Below are positions 53,554 through 61,234 of a DNA stretch of 64,000 nt, in pieces. The DNA is from a virus. The translations under genes and the position numbers were made by a program. The stretch lies in the IMG/VR virus record IMGVR_UViG_3300006923_000014, positions 1 to 64,000 of that record; one strand, written 5' to 3'. The number at the start of each line of letters is the position of its first letter. The first letter of the stretch is position 1. The notes under the pieces were generated by a model. The model was not told where the DNA came from and made no database searches. It was given only the letters and a program-made list of their open reading frames with translations.

Positions 53554-53913
53554 ATGTCTGTTACTTACTCATGGCCGCCACCATCACGAGTTAAATACTA
53601 TTTTTTCTTTGAAGAAAAAGAACTCTCTTTAAAGAGAGTTCTTATTATCTCTTCCTCTAGAAAACCTGCTTATTTATGTAAAGTAAGCTCTCTTATCTAT
53701 GGAGGAAAGAATCGCTGGCGTGCGCCTGAAGATGTTGTGTGGAGAAATCTTGAAGAAAGTCTTGCATTGAAAACATCTTTTTATTGCAAAGCTCTTCAAG
53801 AGGCAGCAAAAGAAAAATATTACAAGCTCATTATGAATAATTTAGATAATTGGATACTTCAACCTCTTCAAGAATTGATAGATATAGACCTTAGTCAGAT
53901 TGTGAGAGACTAA
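53554..53913 (+). CDS. EYK-family protein, member 10
   Basis: Start at ATG 53554. Aromatic/basic N-terminal beta region (YYFFFEEKELSLKRVL), then LQEAAKEKYYKLIMNNLDNWILQPLQELIDI at the C-terminus, the family's helix pair. 119 residues. Confidence 0.62.
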   Translation: MSVTYSWPPPSRVKYYFFFEEKELSLKRVLIISSSRKPAYLCKVSSLIYGGKNRWRAPEDVVWRNLEESLALKTSFYCKALQEAAKEKYYKLIMNNLDNWILQPLQELIDIDLSQIVRD

Positions 53914-53956
53914 TGGGTGCTCCTATAGTCAAACCACTTACATCCCATATACCCAT

Positions 53957-54043
53957 ATGATGAAAGAAAAAGAAGATACATTAGAAATTTCTATTCTTAC
54001 AGCTTTGTATAAAGCTTTACTAGAAGTTCAGCATACAGTATAA
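53957..54043 (+). CDS. EYK-family C-terminal fragment (28 aa)
   Basis: ATG ATG start; the 28-residue product EISILTALYKALLEVQH carries the EYK-type helix only. A 7-base inverted repeat (GGGTGCT at 53914, AGCACCC at 54046) brackets it. Possibly a remnant. Confidence 0.35.
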   Translation: MMKEKEDTLEISILTALYKALLEVQHTV

Positions 54044-54064
54044 TAAGCACCCCAAGGAGAATAA

Positions 54065-54703
54065 ATGCCAACAACTTTTCTATTACTATTGAGCTGTACT
54101 CAAGACATTTTCGATACAGCAGCAGAAGAAGACGGTTGGCTCGGAGGATCACCGGAGACTCCTATCATTGTAGACTTTACAGAATCTGAAGTAGAAGATA
54201 CCGGGGTGGTTAAAGAAAACAACCTAACTGAAATAATAGAAGAAAATTGTTATGTTCAAATGGGTACAAAACTTTGTGACTTCACCTTGACAAATCAGAT
54301 GGGAACAGATATTACTCTTTCCGATTATTCAGGATCTTATATTCTATTAGATTTCTCTGCAATGTGGTGCGGACCTTGTCAAAGTGCAGCAGCTGCAGCC
54401 CAGGATCTTCAAAATAATTATTCTGACAAGAATGTTAAATACATTATTGTCTTACTTGAGGATTATTACAGTCAAGAGTTAGACTTAAAAGATCTTAATG
54501 ATTGGTCAGACACATTTGGCCTAACAACTATAAATACATTGGGCGGATCAAGAGCATTGCTTCAGTCAAGCGGAGGACCATATCCTCTTTCATCCTGGCC
54601 CACCTTTTACTATATTAATAAGGAAGGAATTGTAGAGTATTACCACTCTGGATATTCAGAAGAAGCTCTACAACATAACCTCGATTACTTAACCTCGCAA
54701 TAA
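54065..54703 (+). CDS. Thioredoxin-like lipoprotein (redoxin domain), second copy
   Basis: CAAGGAGAATAA precedes the ATG. A 10-residue signal ends in LLLSC (Cys11), then an acidic linker to about residue 60 and a redoxin domain with WCGPC (Cys102, Cys105) and SSWPTFYYI (cis-Pro). It parallels the lipoprotein at 32651 in design but diverges in sequence, and its active site is the classical Cys-Gly-Pro-Cys. Membrane-anchored thiol oxidoreductase; role in infection unknown. Confidence 0.83.
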   Translation: MPTTFLLLLSCTQDIFDTAAEEDGWLGGSPETPIIVDFTESEVEDTGVVKENNLTEIIEENCYVQMGTKLCDFTLTNQMGTDITLSDYSGSYILLDFSAMWCGPCQSAAAAAQDLQNNYSDKNVKYIIVLLEDYYSQELDLKDLNDWSDTFGLTTINTLGGSRALLQSSGGPYPLSSWPTFYYINKEGIVEYYHSGYSEEALQHNLDYLTSQ

Positions 54704-54722
54704 GTCTCTATACAGGCTCGAG

Positions 54723-57131
54723 ATGACCTATACAGAAGAGCAAGCCAAGCAGGCTTGCTTAGAATACTTTAATAATGATTTTTTAGCTGCAGATACTGTT
54801 GTTAAAAAATATCTACTCAGAAACCTTAATGGTGAACTATTAGAGGTCTCTCCAACAGACATGCATCGGCGTTTGGCTAAAGAATTTGCACGAATTGAAA
54901 GTAATTACCCTAGTCCTCTTTCAGAAGAAGAGATTCTTTCACAACTTGAAAGATTTTCTAAGATTATTCCTCAAGGTTCTCCCATGTATGGGATTGGAAA
55001 TCCAAGACCTGTGTCTTTGAGTAATTGTGTTGTGATTGATAGTCCTAAAGATAATATCTCTGCAATCTTTGAAGGTGCACGAGATATTGCGAACCTAAGC
55101 AAAAGACGATGTGGAATTGGTGTAGACATTAGTCAGCTACGACCAGACGGGACTGTTGTTAACAATGCAGCACAGACGACTACTGGAGCTTGGAGCTTTG
55201 CTGATCTTTACAGCTATACGCTAAGAAAGATTGGACAAAAAGGCCGGCGAGGTGCTGGTATGATCTCTATAGATGTACGACATCCAGATATAGAGAAGTT
55301 TATTACCATGAAAAAGGATCTAACTAAAGTTACTGGCGCTAATATTAGCATTAGAATCAGAGATGATTTTATGGAGGCAGTAGAAGCCGACACTGACTTT
55401 ACTTTACGTTGGCCTGTGGATAGTAAAAACCCAAGCATTACAAGAATAGTAAAAGCAAAAGAGCTATGGAGTTTAATCACAACAACTGCCACGACTACAG
55501 CAGAGCCTGGACTAATGATGTGGGATAACATCATCAATCATCTTCCAGCTCACTGTTATAAAGGATTTGAAACATTAACAACCAACCCTTGCGGCGAGGT
55601 CCCCTTGTCTGCTTATGATAGTTGCCGTTTGATCACTATAAATCTAACTTCTTTTGTCCAGAATCCCTATACTTCACAGGCTAATTTTAATATAGATGAT
55701 TTTAAAAACACAGTTCGCATTGCTATGCGTCTTTGTGATGATCTAGTAGATCTTGAGCTTGAAAAACTTGAATTGATTTATCAATCTGCAGATACAGAAG
55801 ATGAAAAAGTTTTATGGCAACAACTCAGAAATTCTTGTGAAAAAGGACGCCGCACTGGCTTAGGAACAACAGGCCTTGCAGATGCACTAGCTATGCTTAA
55901 CCTTGAATATGGGTCAACAAATAGTCTTTATCATATAGAGAATCTTTATGAAATATTTAAGTTAGAAGCTTACAAAGAATCAGCAAGTCTTGCACAAGAA
56001 AGAGGAGCATTTCCCGTTTGGAAACCAGGCGTAGAAGAAGACTGTAAGTTCTTTGATCCTTTTCCTTTGGGGCTTGTTGAAAAGATGGAAGCTCATGGAC
56101 GCCGAAACATATCTATCTTAACAAATGCTCCAACAGGATCATGTTCTATCTTAGCTCAATGTTCATCAGGAATAGAGCCTATCTACAGATTAGAGTACAC
56201 ACGTAGAAAGAAATTATCTCATGACGAACTAGAAAATAGTTCAGATTTTATCGACAAAGATGGAGAGAAGTGGAAAGAGTTTACTGTCTTCCATCATGCC
56301 TATAATGAATATAGAAAACTAACAAAGAAAACTACTTCTTCAAAGTTTTTCGTTACCTCTGATCAAATAGATTGGAGTGCTCGTATTGACGTACAGGCAG
56401 CCATACAGCGGCATATTGATCACAGCATTAGCTCGACCATCAATCTACCCAAAGGAACACCTGTAGACGTCGTTAAAGAGCTTTATATGAAAGCCTGGAA
56501 GGAAGGCCTCAAGGGAGTTACCGTTTATGTAGAGGGGTCTCGAGCAGGTGTTCTGGTATCGAAAGATATTCAATCAACCAAAGACTTGATTACAGAAACA
56601 ACAGCTCCTAAACGACCACAAGAACTTCCTTGTGAAATCCATCATAGATCTGTGAAGGGCGAGAAGTGGACAATCTTACTTGGTCTATTAGACGATAAAC
56701 CTTATGAAGTATTTGCCGGACCTGCAGAAAATATTGATATTGCCACTAAATTTACAACTGGAACAATCTTTAAATATCCAAGAAAAACAATTAACTCAAG
56801 ATATGATTTAGAGTATGGGGAGAACGGCGGGACAACAAAGATAAAGAACATTGTTAAGTGGTTTGAAAACGATGACTATGGAACAATGAGTCGTCTTGTC
56901 AGCATGAATTTAAGACATGGTGTACCTATCCATTACATCTGTGAACAATTACAGAAAGATCCCAACGGAGATCTTCTCAGTTTTAATAAAGTATTAGGAC
57001 GTGTTCTCAAAACTCATATTCCAGACGGAACAGACAGAGATAGAATCTGTGGCGAATGTAATAACGAAGGCCTGACTTACCAAGAAGGCTGTTTGACATG
57101 TACTTCTTGCGGCTACACTAAGTGTAATTAA
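54723..57131 (+). CDS. nrdJ: Class II (adenosylcobalamin-dependent) ribonucleotide reductase
   Basis: 802 residues with the monomeric or dimeric class II layout: VSLSNCVVID (first active-site Cys region), RGAGMISIDVRHPDI, TTNPCGEVPLSAYDSCRLITINL (finger loop with the thiyl and partner residues), RNISILTNAPTGSCSIL and a C-terminal zinc ribbon CGEC...CTSCGYTKC. It reduces ribonucleotides to deoxyribonucleotides independent of oxygen but needs vitamin B12, so the host must supply cobalamin. It stands upstream of RecA and DnaE, feeding replication. Overlaps the next gene by 1 base. Confidence 0.9.
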   Translation: MTYTEEQAKQACLEYFNNDFLAADTVVKKYLLRNLNGELLEVSPTDMHRRLAKEFARIESNYPSPLSEEEILSQLERFSKIIPQGSPMYGIGNPRPVSLSNCVVIDSPKDNISAIFEGARDIANLSKRRCGIGVDISQLRPDGTVVNNAAQTTTGAWSFADLYSYTLRKIGQKGRRGAGMISIDVRHPDIEKFITMKKDLTKVTGANISIRIRDDFMEAVEADTDFTLRWPVDSKNPSITRIVKAKELWSLITTTATTTAEPGLMMWDNIINHLPAHCYKGFETLTTNPCGEVPLSAYDSCRLITINLTSFVQNPYTSQANFNIDDFKNTVRIAMRLCDDLVDLELEKLELIYQSADTEDEKVLWQQLRNSCEKGRRTGLGTTGLADALAMLNLEYGSTNSLYHIENLYEIFKLEAYKESASLAQERGAFPVWKPGVEEDCKFFDPFPLGLVEKMEAHGRRNISILTNAPTGSCSILAQCSSGIEPIYRLEYTRRKKLSHDELENSSDFIDKDGEKWKEFTVFHHAYNEYRKLTKKTTSSKFFVTSDQIDWSARIDVQAAIQRHIDHSISSTINLPKGTPVDVVKELYMKAWKEGLKGVTVYVEGSRAGVLVSKDIQSTKDLITETTAPKRPQELPCEIHHRSVKGEKWTILLGLLDDKPYEVFAGPAENIDIATKFTTGTIFKYPRKTINSRYDLEYGENGGTTKIKNIVKWFENDDYGTMSRLVSMNLRHGVPIHYICEQLQKDPNGDLLSFNKVLGRVLKTHIPDGTDRDRICGECNNEGLTYQEGCLTCTSCGYTKCN

Positions 57132-57436
57132 TGTCTCAAGATGAATATTCAGAGATGGGCAAACAAATACTAAGAGCCGTTTTCACCTCAGCCGTTTTTG
57201 ACTACAATAAATATGTTGTCAGAAAGCGCCTTAAGCCCAAAGAAGCATTAGCTTTCTCTACTGCAAGTCGTCTGTTATTTGACGATGATTATCGAATATT
57301 GTATGGGGACTGGGAGCTTTCTCTCGAAGAGCTTCTTTCTGTTATTAATGATAACAAAGAAGTAGATCTCGAAATAGTTAGAGAAAATATTATAAACAAG
57401 GCTTATCAGAGAAAATCAAGAAAAAAGAAAACATGA
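57131..57436 (+). CDS. Hypothetical helical protein (101 aa)
   Basis: Starts on the last base of the RNR gene and overlaps the next by 4 bases. A helical protein with a basic end (YQRKSRKKKT). Not recognised. Confidence 0.65.
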   Translation: MSQDEYSEMGKQILRAVFTSAVFDYNKYVVRKRLKPKEALAFSTASRLLFDDDYRILYGDWELSLEELLSVINDNKEVDLEIVRENIINKAYQRKSRKKKT

Positions 57437-58002
57437 TTCCTCCAGTAAAAATTCTTAAAATTAAAGACGAGACTGAACTAATCTTAGAGCTTGGCTCAAC
57501 TGAAATTAGTTTTGTAAATGGATGTTTTGAATTACCTCATATGGGGTATGCAACATTCTTTTGTGAAGTCTTAGCTCAAGCGAACATGATGTCTCTTACT
57601 TTTAAAATAACAGAATTGAGAAATGCCAAATATACATTTGGACATACCCTACTGATAGCTGTCAATGACGACGAGTCTTTCAGAAAAGTTCGAGGAACAA
57701 AACCACTTTACAAGTGGGATGAAAGAGTTGATACATTAATATCTTGTCTTCAGGGACTTACTTCTAGGAATACTTTGTTTTCAGATATTGATAAAATTAT
57801 TTTCTTTAAAATGGAAGAGACTAATCCCTGCAAATTACTTAGAGTAGTTCAGCCAGGTTATATCTATAAAGGCTCAGAATATAAATATAAACAAATTCCT
57901 GAGAAAAAAGTTATCAAAAGTTATGGTGGAGAAATTAATTGGATTAAAAATCCAGTCACAATACATGGCTCTGATATTAAAAAAAGAATTCTAGAAGGAT
58001 AA
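57433..58002 (+). CDS. Hypothetical protein (189 aa)
   Basis: A soluble alpha/beta protein with three or four Cys and a basic C-terminal third. Lies 2 bases before RecA and is probably co-expressed. No motif recognised. Confidence 0.65.
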   Translation: MIPPVKILKIKDETELILELGSTEISFVNGCFELPHMGYATFFCEVLAQANMMSLTFKITELRNAKYTFGHTLLIAVNDDESFRKVRGTKPLYKWDERVDTLISCLQGLTSRNTLFSDIDKIIFFKMEETNPCKLLRVVQPGYIYKGSEYKYKQIPEKKVIKSYGGEINWIKNPVTIHGSDIKKRILEG

Positions 58003-58004
58003 AA

Positions 58005-59051
58005 TTGGAACAACAGAATACCTACAAGAAAAAAGACCCAACTCAAATTGATGCCCTCTTAGCTAGACTAACAAAGTCTATGGGCAAGGGAACTATTTTC
58101 AGACAAACAGAAGAAAGAGTTTCCGCCTGGCCCGCAATCAGTACTACTTCACTATCTTTAGACCATGCATTAGGTATTGGAGGAGTTCCCCAAGGAAGAT
58201 TTGTTGAACTTCTGGGGATGGAGAGTAGTGGCAAAACCACAATGGCGTTACATATGATTGCTGAAGCTCAAAAATTAGGAGCAACAGTCGCTTTCGTTGA
58301 CGCAGAGCATGCTCTTGACCCCAACTATGCTGCAGCTCTTGGGGTAGATATGGACAACATGTTAATCTCTCAGCCCAATACTGGAGAAGAAGCACTGAAT
58401 ATAGTTGATGAGTTAGTTCGTTCTCAATTGATTGATCTTGTTGTTGTAGACTCTGTCGCCGCCCTTGTACCGAAGGCAGAACTGGAAGGCGGGATGGATG
58501 AACAGCAAATGGGGCTACAAGCAAGACTCATGAGTAAAGCTTGTCGAAAGCTTACACCACTTGCTCATAAAAACAACGTAACCGTTCTTTGGATTAATCA
58601 ATACAGAAGCAAGATAGGAGTCTTCTTCGGCTCTCCTCATGTTGGGGCAGGAGGAAATGCATTGAAATACTACTGTTCAGTTCGAATGAAAGTCAGTCGA
58701 ACAAAGACAGAGAAAACCCAGGGAGAAGCGACTCATAACAGGACTAAGGTAGAAATTATTAAAAACAAAATGGCACCACCATACAAGCAAGCACAGTTTG
58801 ACATTCGCTTTGGCGTTGGCATAGATCAAGTTGGAGAACTTATTGATATTGGTGTCTTGCATAAAATTATTAGAAAAGCAGGTCCTTACTTTTATCTAGA
58901 AGCGGAGAACGTTAAATTAGGTCAAGGGAAAACTAATTCCATTAACTTCTTAAAGGAAAATCCTGAAATACAAACTCAATTGAAAACAGCTGTCATAGAT
59001 GCTCTCTATCCCCAAGAGGAGGACGAGGAGATTATGGATGGCCTGGAGTAG
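58005..59051 (+). CDS. recA: RecA recombinase
   Basis: 348 residues, TTG start with AGAAGGA upstream. Walker A GMESSGKT (71-78), Walker B LVVVDSVAALVP (144-155), the L1/L2 region LEGGMDEQQMGLQARL and WINQYRSKIGVFFGSP, and the KVSRTK segment are all bacterial RecA features, not UvsX. It forms filaments on ssDNA and drives strand exchange and replication restart. Near full bacterial length; the acidic C-terminus EEDEEIM overlaps the next gene's ribosome-binding site. Confidence 0.93.
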   Translation: MEQQNTYKKKDPTQIDALLARLTKSMGKGTIFRQTEERVSAWPAISTTSLSLDHALGIGGVPQGRFVELLGMESSGKTTMALHMIAEAQKLGATVAFVDAEHALDPNYAAALGVDMDNMLISQPNTGEEALNIVDELVRSQLIDLVVVDSVAALVPKAELEGGMDEQQMGLQARLMSKACRKLTPLAHKNNVTVLWINQYRSKIGVFFGSPHVGAGGNALKYYCSVRMKVSRTKTEKTQGEATHNRTKVEIIKNKMAPPYKQAQFDIRFGVGIDQVGELIDIGVLHKIIRKAGPYFYLEAENVKLGQGKTNSINFLKENPEIQTQLKTAVIDALYPQEEDEEIMDGLE

Positions 59052-59598
59052 CCCAATTGAAGATAAGTTCAATCAAAAGATAAGGCCTTATCTGAAAAGA
59101 TCACCAAAAGTAACACTCTCAAAAGTAACCCCAGGCGATTTAGTCTGGGGTTATTACGATAGCGCGTGGCAAACAACTGCTTTAATAATTAGACCTCTTG
59201 GCTCATTAAAAGCTTTTTGTTCTGAAGAAAATATCTCTAAAGAAATGGTTGAATATATTTATAGTGAATATCAATTTCTTTTAAAGATTAGACAAAATAC
59301 AAATCCAGATATAAATATTACTCTTGATCCACAAATTTATAATTGTCTAATTCAACATACAACTCCAGAATATATTCTAAAAGAAATCTGGAAGTTTTAT
59401 GAAACAAATCAAGTAGGGTTGTACACAAAATCTTGTTTTCTTTCTCAATCAATGATTACTATAAAAGACAAACCCCAGTGGTGGTTTCATTGGATTGATA
59501 ATGAAATCTTTTTACAAGTTTTAGAACATCCAGATTCATATTCAGCATTTGCTACGAAATATGATTATTTTTTAGAACATTCACAGGATTATAGATGA
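59038..59598 (+). CDS. Hypothetical protein (186 aa), replication-module family A
   Basis: ATG 59038, with GAGGAG inside the recA 3' end, is chosen over the upstream open-frame start. A soluble protein with Trp/Tyr-rich beta strands (LVWGYYDSAWQTTALII). Four unknown genes of 170-190 residues lie between RecA and DnaE; this is the first. Overlaps the next by 4 bases. Not recognised. Confidence 0.65.
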   Translation: MAWSSPIEDKFNQKIRPYLKRSPKVTLSKVTPGDLVWGYYDSAWQTTALIIRPLGSLKAFCSEENISKEMVEYIYSEYQFLLKIRQNTNPDINITLDPQIYNCLIQHTTPEYILKEIWKFYETNQVGLYTKSCFLSQSMITIKDKPQWWFHWIDNEIFLQVLEHPDSYSAFATKYDYFLEHSQDYR

Positions 59599-60170
59599 CA
59601 CTAGAAGAAATTAAGACTACACAACAATGGTATTCAAAACTTCCCAACCATAAAAGAGAAAAATACTTAGAGAATGAGTTAGCCAAACTTACAAAGTTTG
59701 ATACAACACCCACTCTATGGGATGACTATATACAAAACAATAACCTTTGGTGGCAAAAAGCTGACTCAAATCCAACAGCCTTATTTAAAACTATCTTTCT
59801 GGGAAAGACCTTTTTTGTAAAAATAAAACATAAAACAAATATTATTGATATGCCAAAGTATCTACAAGCAAATACGCCTGGTTCCACACAGCTTTATGAG
59901 GGTCAGCCTGTCGCTTCAATAGGACCTTTTCAAGGAAAGATCTTCTTTAATTCTAATGATAATCATTTTTACTTGGGAGCTACTGGGCGACATAAATATT
60001 TGCATCGATCATTCATAATGGAGTTCTTGCAAACACATGGACAAGAGGATTACTCTTGGATGAAAGATATTGAATTATTTTATAAAGACTCATATCTTAT
60101 TGGTGGCTATAAAGAATTAGAAGAGCCACAATCTAAACAAACAGCACTTCAATGGAAATATATAGGATAG
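59595..60170 (+). CDS. Hypothetical protein (191 aa), replication-module family B
   Basis: Begins with a helix (LEEIKTTQQWYSKLPNHKREKYLENELAKL), then a beta region. The C-terminal ..KQTALQWKYIG recurs, in modified form, at the end of the following gene (KTKALTHQWKIL), so the two are probably paralogues. Ends 3 bases before it. Confidence 0.6.
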   Translation: MTLEEIKTTQQWYSKLPNHKREKYLENELAKLTKFDTTPTLWDDYIQNNNLWWQKADSNPTALFKTIFLGKTFFVKIKHKTNIIDMPKYLQANTPGSTQLYEGQPVASIGPFQGKIFFNSNDNHFYLGATGRHKYLHRSFIMEFLQTHGQEDYSWMKDIELFYKDSYLIGGYKELEEPQSKQTALQWKYIG

Positions 60171-60173
60171 ATT

Positions 60174-60728
60174 ATGCCAAAGAAAAAGAAAGTAATAAGT
60201 GCAGACGAACAAGCTCTGATTCTTTATAGCAAGGCTTCAAATAAAAGAAGGCTTGACTTCCTTTCAAAGATAACAATTGACGCTATGGTTGCTGTTGGTT
60301 ATGTCAAAGAAGGACAAAACTGGCATCCATTCAAATCTCAAACAAGCAAATATGCTTGGAGTTGGAACAAAGACAAATATCAAGAATATTGTACTGTAGA
60401 TCTCCCCATCCACACTCGTCCTGCCAATGTAGTTCTTGGACATCCATATTCTATTTTTTCTATTGAATTAATAGAAAAAGACAATTGGTCTAAAAAAGAA
60501 TTAAAATACTGGGCAGGAGGAGTACTCGGCCCGAAGTCCCCTGCTATGAAACAACTTTGCGAATATATTCTATTGAAATTAATAGTAGATGAGTTTGAGA
60601 TTTCCTCACTACAATACCTTAGAGAACCAATGGAATACTATGAAATGAGTTTTTCTCTCATAGACTTAGATTCACTAACATCAAAAGACAAAACAAAGGC
60701 CTTGACTCACCAATGGAAAATATTGTAA
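60174..60728 (+). CDS. Hypothetical protein (184 aa), replication-module family B
   Basis: Basic N-terminus (MPKKKKVISADEQAL), then helices and a beta core; the end ALTHQWKIL matches the previous gene. Overlaps the next by 16 bases. Not recognised. Confidence 0.62.
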   Translation: MPKKKKVISADEQALILYSKASNKRRLDFLSKITIDAMVAVGYVKEGQNWHPFKSQTSKYAWSWNKDKYQEYCTVDLPIHTRPANVVLGHPYSIFSIELIEKDNWSKKELKYWAGGVLGPKSPAMKQLCEYILLKLIVDEFEISSLQYLREPMEYYEMSFSLIDLDSLTSKDKTKALTHQWKIL

Positions 60729-61234
60729 ATCAAATTGAACAAGCTGTTGAGCATAAAAAATGGGAGATTGCAAGCAATCTTGTCCTTACTGTTATTAAAA
60801 AATCTACAAATCTTAATAGTTTAATTTTACAAACAAAATGGATTGGAAATAATCCAACTCTGAATATCCAGCTCAATCACCTTCATTTAGGTAATACAAA
60901 TATTTCTATGCCTATTCAGTCTAAAAGTCAACAACAACTAAGGTTGAGAGAATTATTTAAGTCAGGTTATGGTAGGTGGAGAGATCATATTAGTCTTAGT
61001 ACAGGAGTTAGGTATTCCAGATTCCCTATTTCACATAGTCACGTAATTAAAGGAACTCCCAAGCTTGTAGCTTTGCTTTGCTTAGGAATCTATGGACTTA
61101 AAATCGAAAGCTTATATCCTCTTCAAGAAATACTTGAAGAAACTTTGATGCCCCCTGAGCTAGGTTTTATTAAAGAAATACGTCCGGGTGTCTTAATTTT
61201 TGCCAAGCCACCAACAAAAGAAGATACTTTTTAA
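60713..61234 (+). CDS. Hypothetical protein (173 aa)
   Basis: Helical start (NIVNQIEQAVEHKKWEIASNL), then a beta-rich region (NPTLNIQLNHLHLGNTNISM). The stop overlaps the DnaE ATG (TAATG), so it is translated with the polymerase. Its position between RecA and DnaE suggests a replication accessory role, by context only. Confidence 0.62.
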   Translation: MENIVNQIEQAVEHKKWEIASNLVLTVIKKSTNLNSLILQTKWIGNNPTLNIQLNHLHLGNTNISMPIQSKSQQQLRLRELFKSGYGRWRDHISLSTGVRYSRFPISHSHVIKGTPKLVALLCLGIYGLKIESLYPLQEILEETLMPPELGFIKEIRPGVLIFAKPPTKEDTF

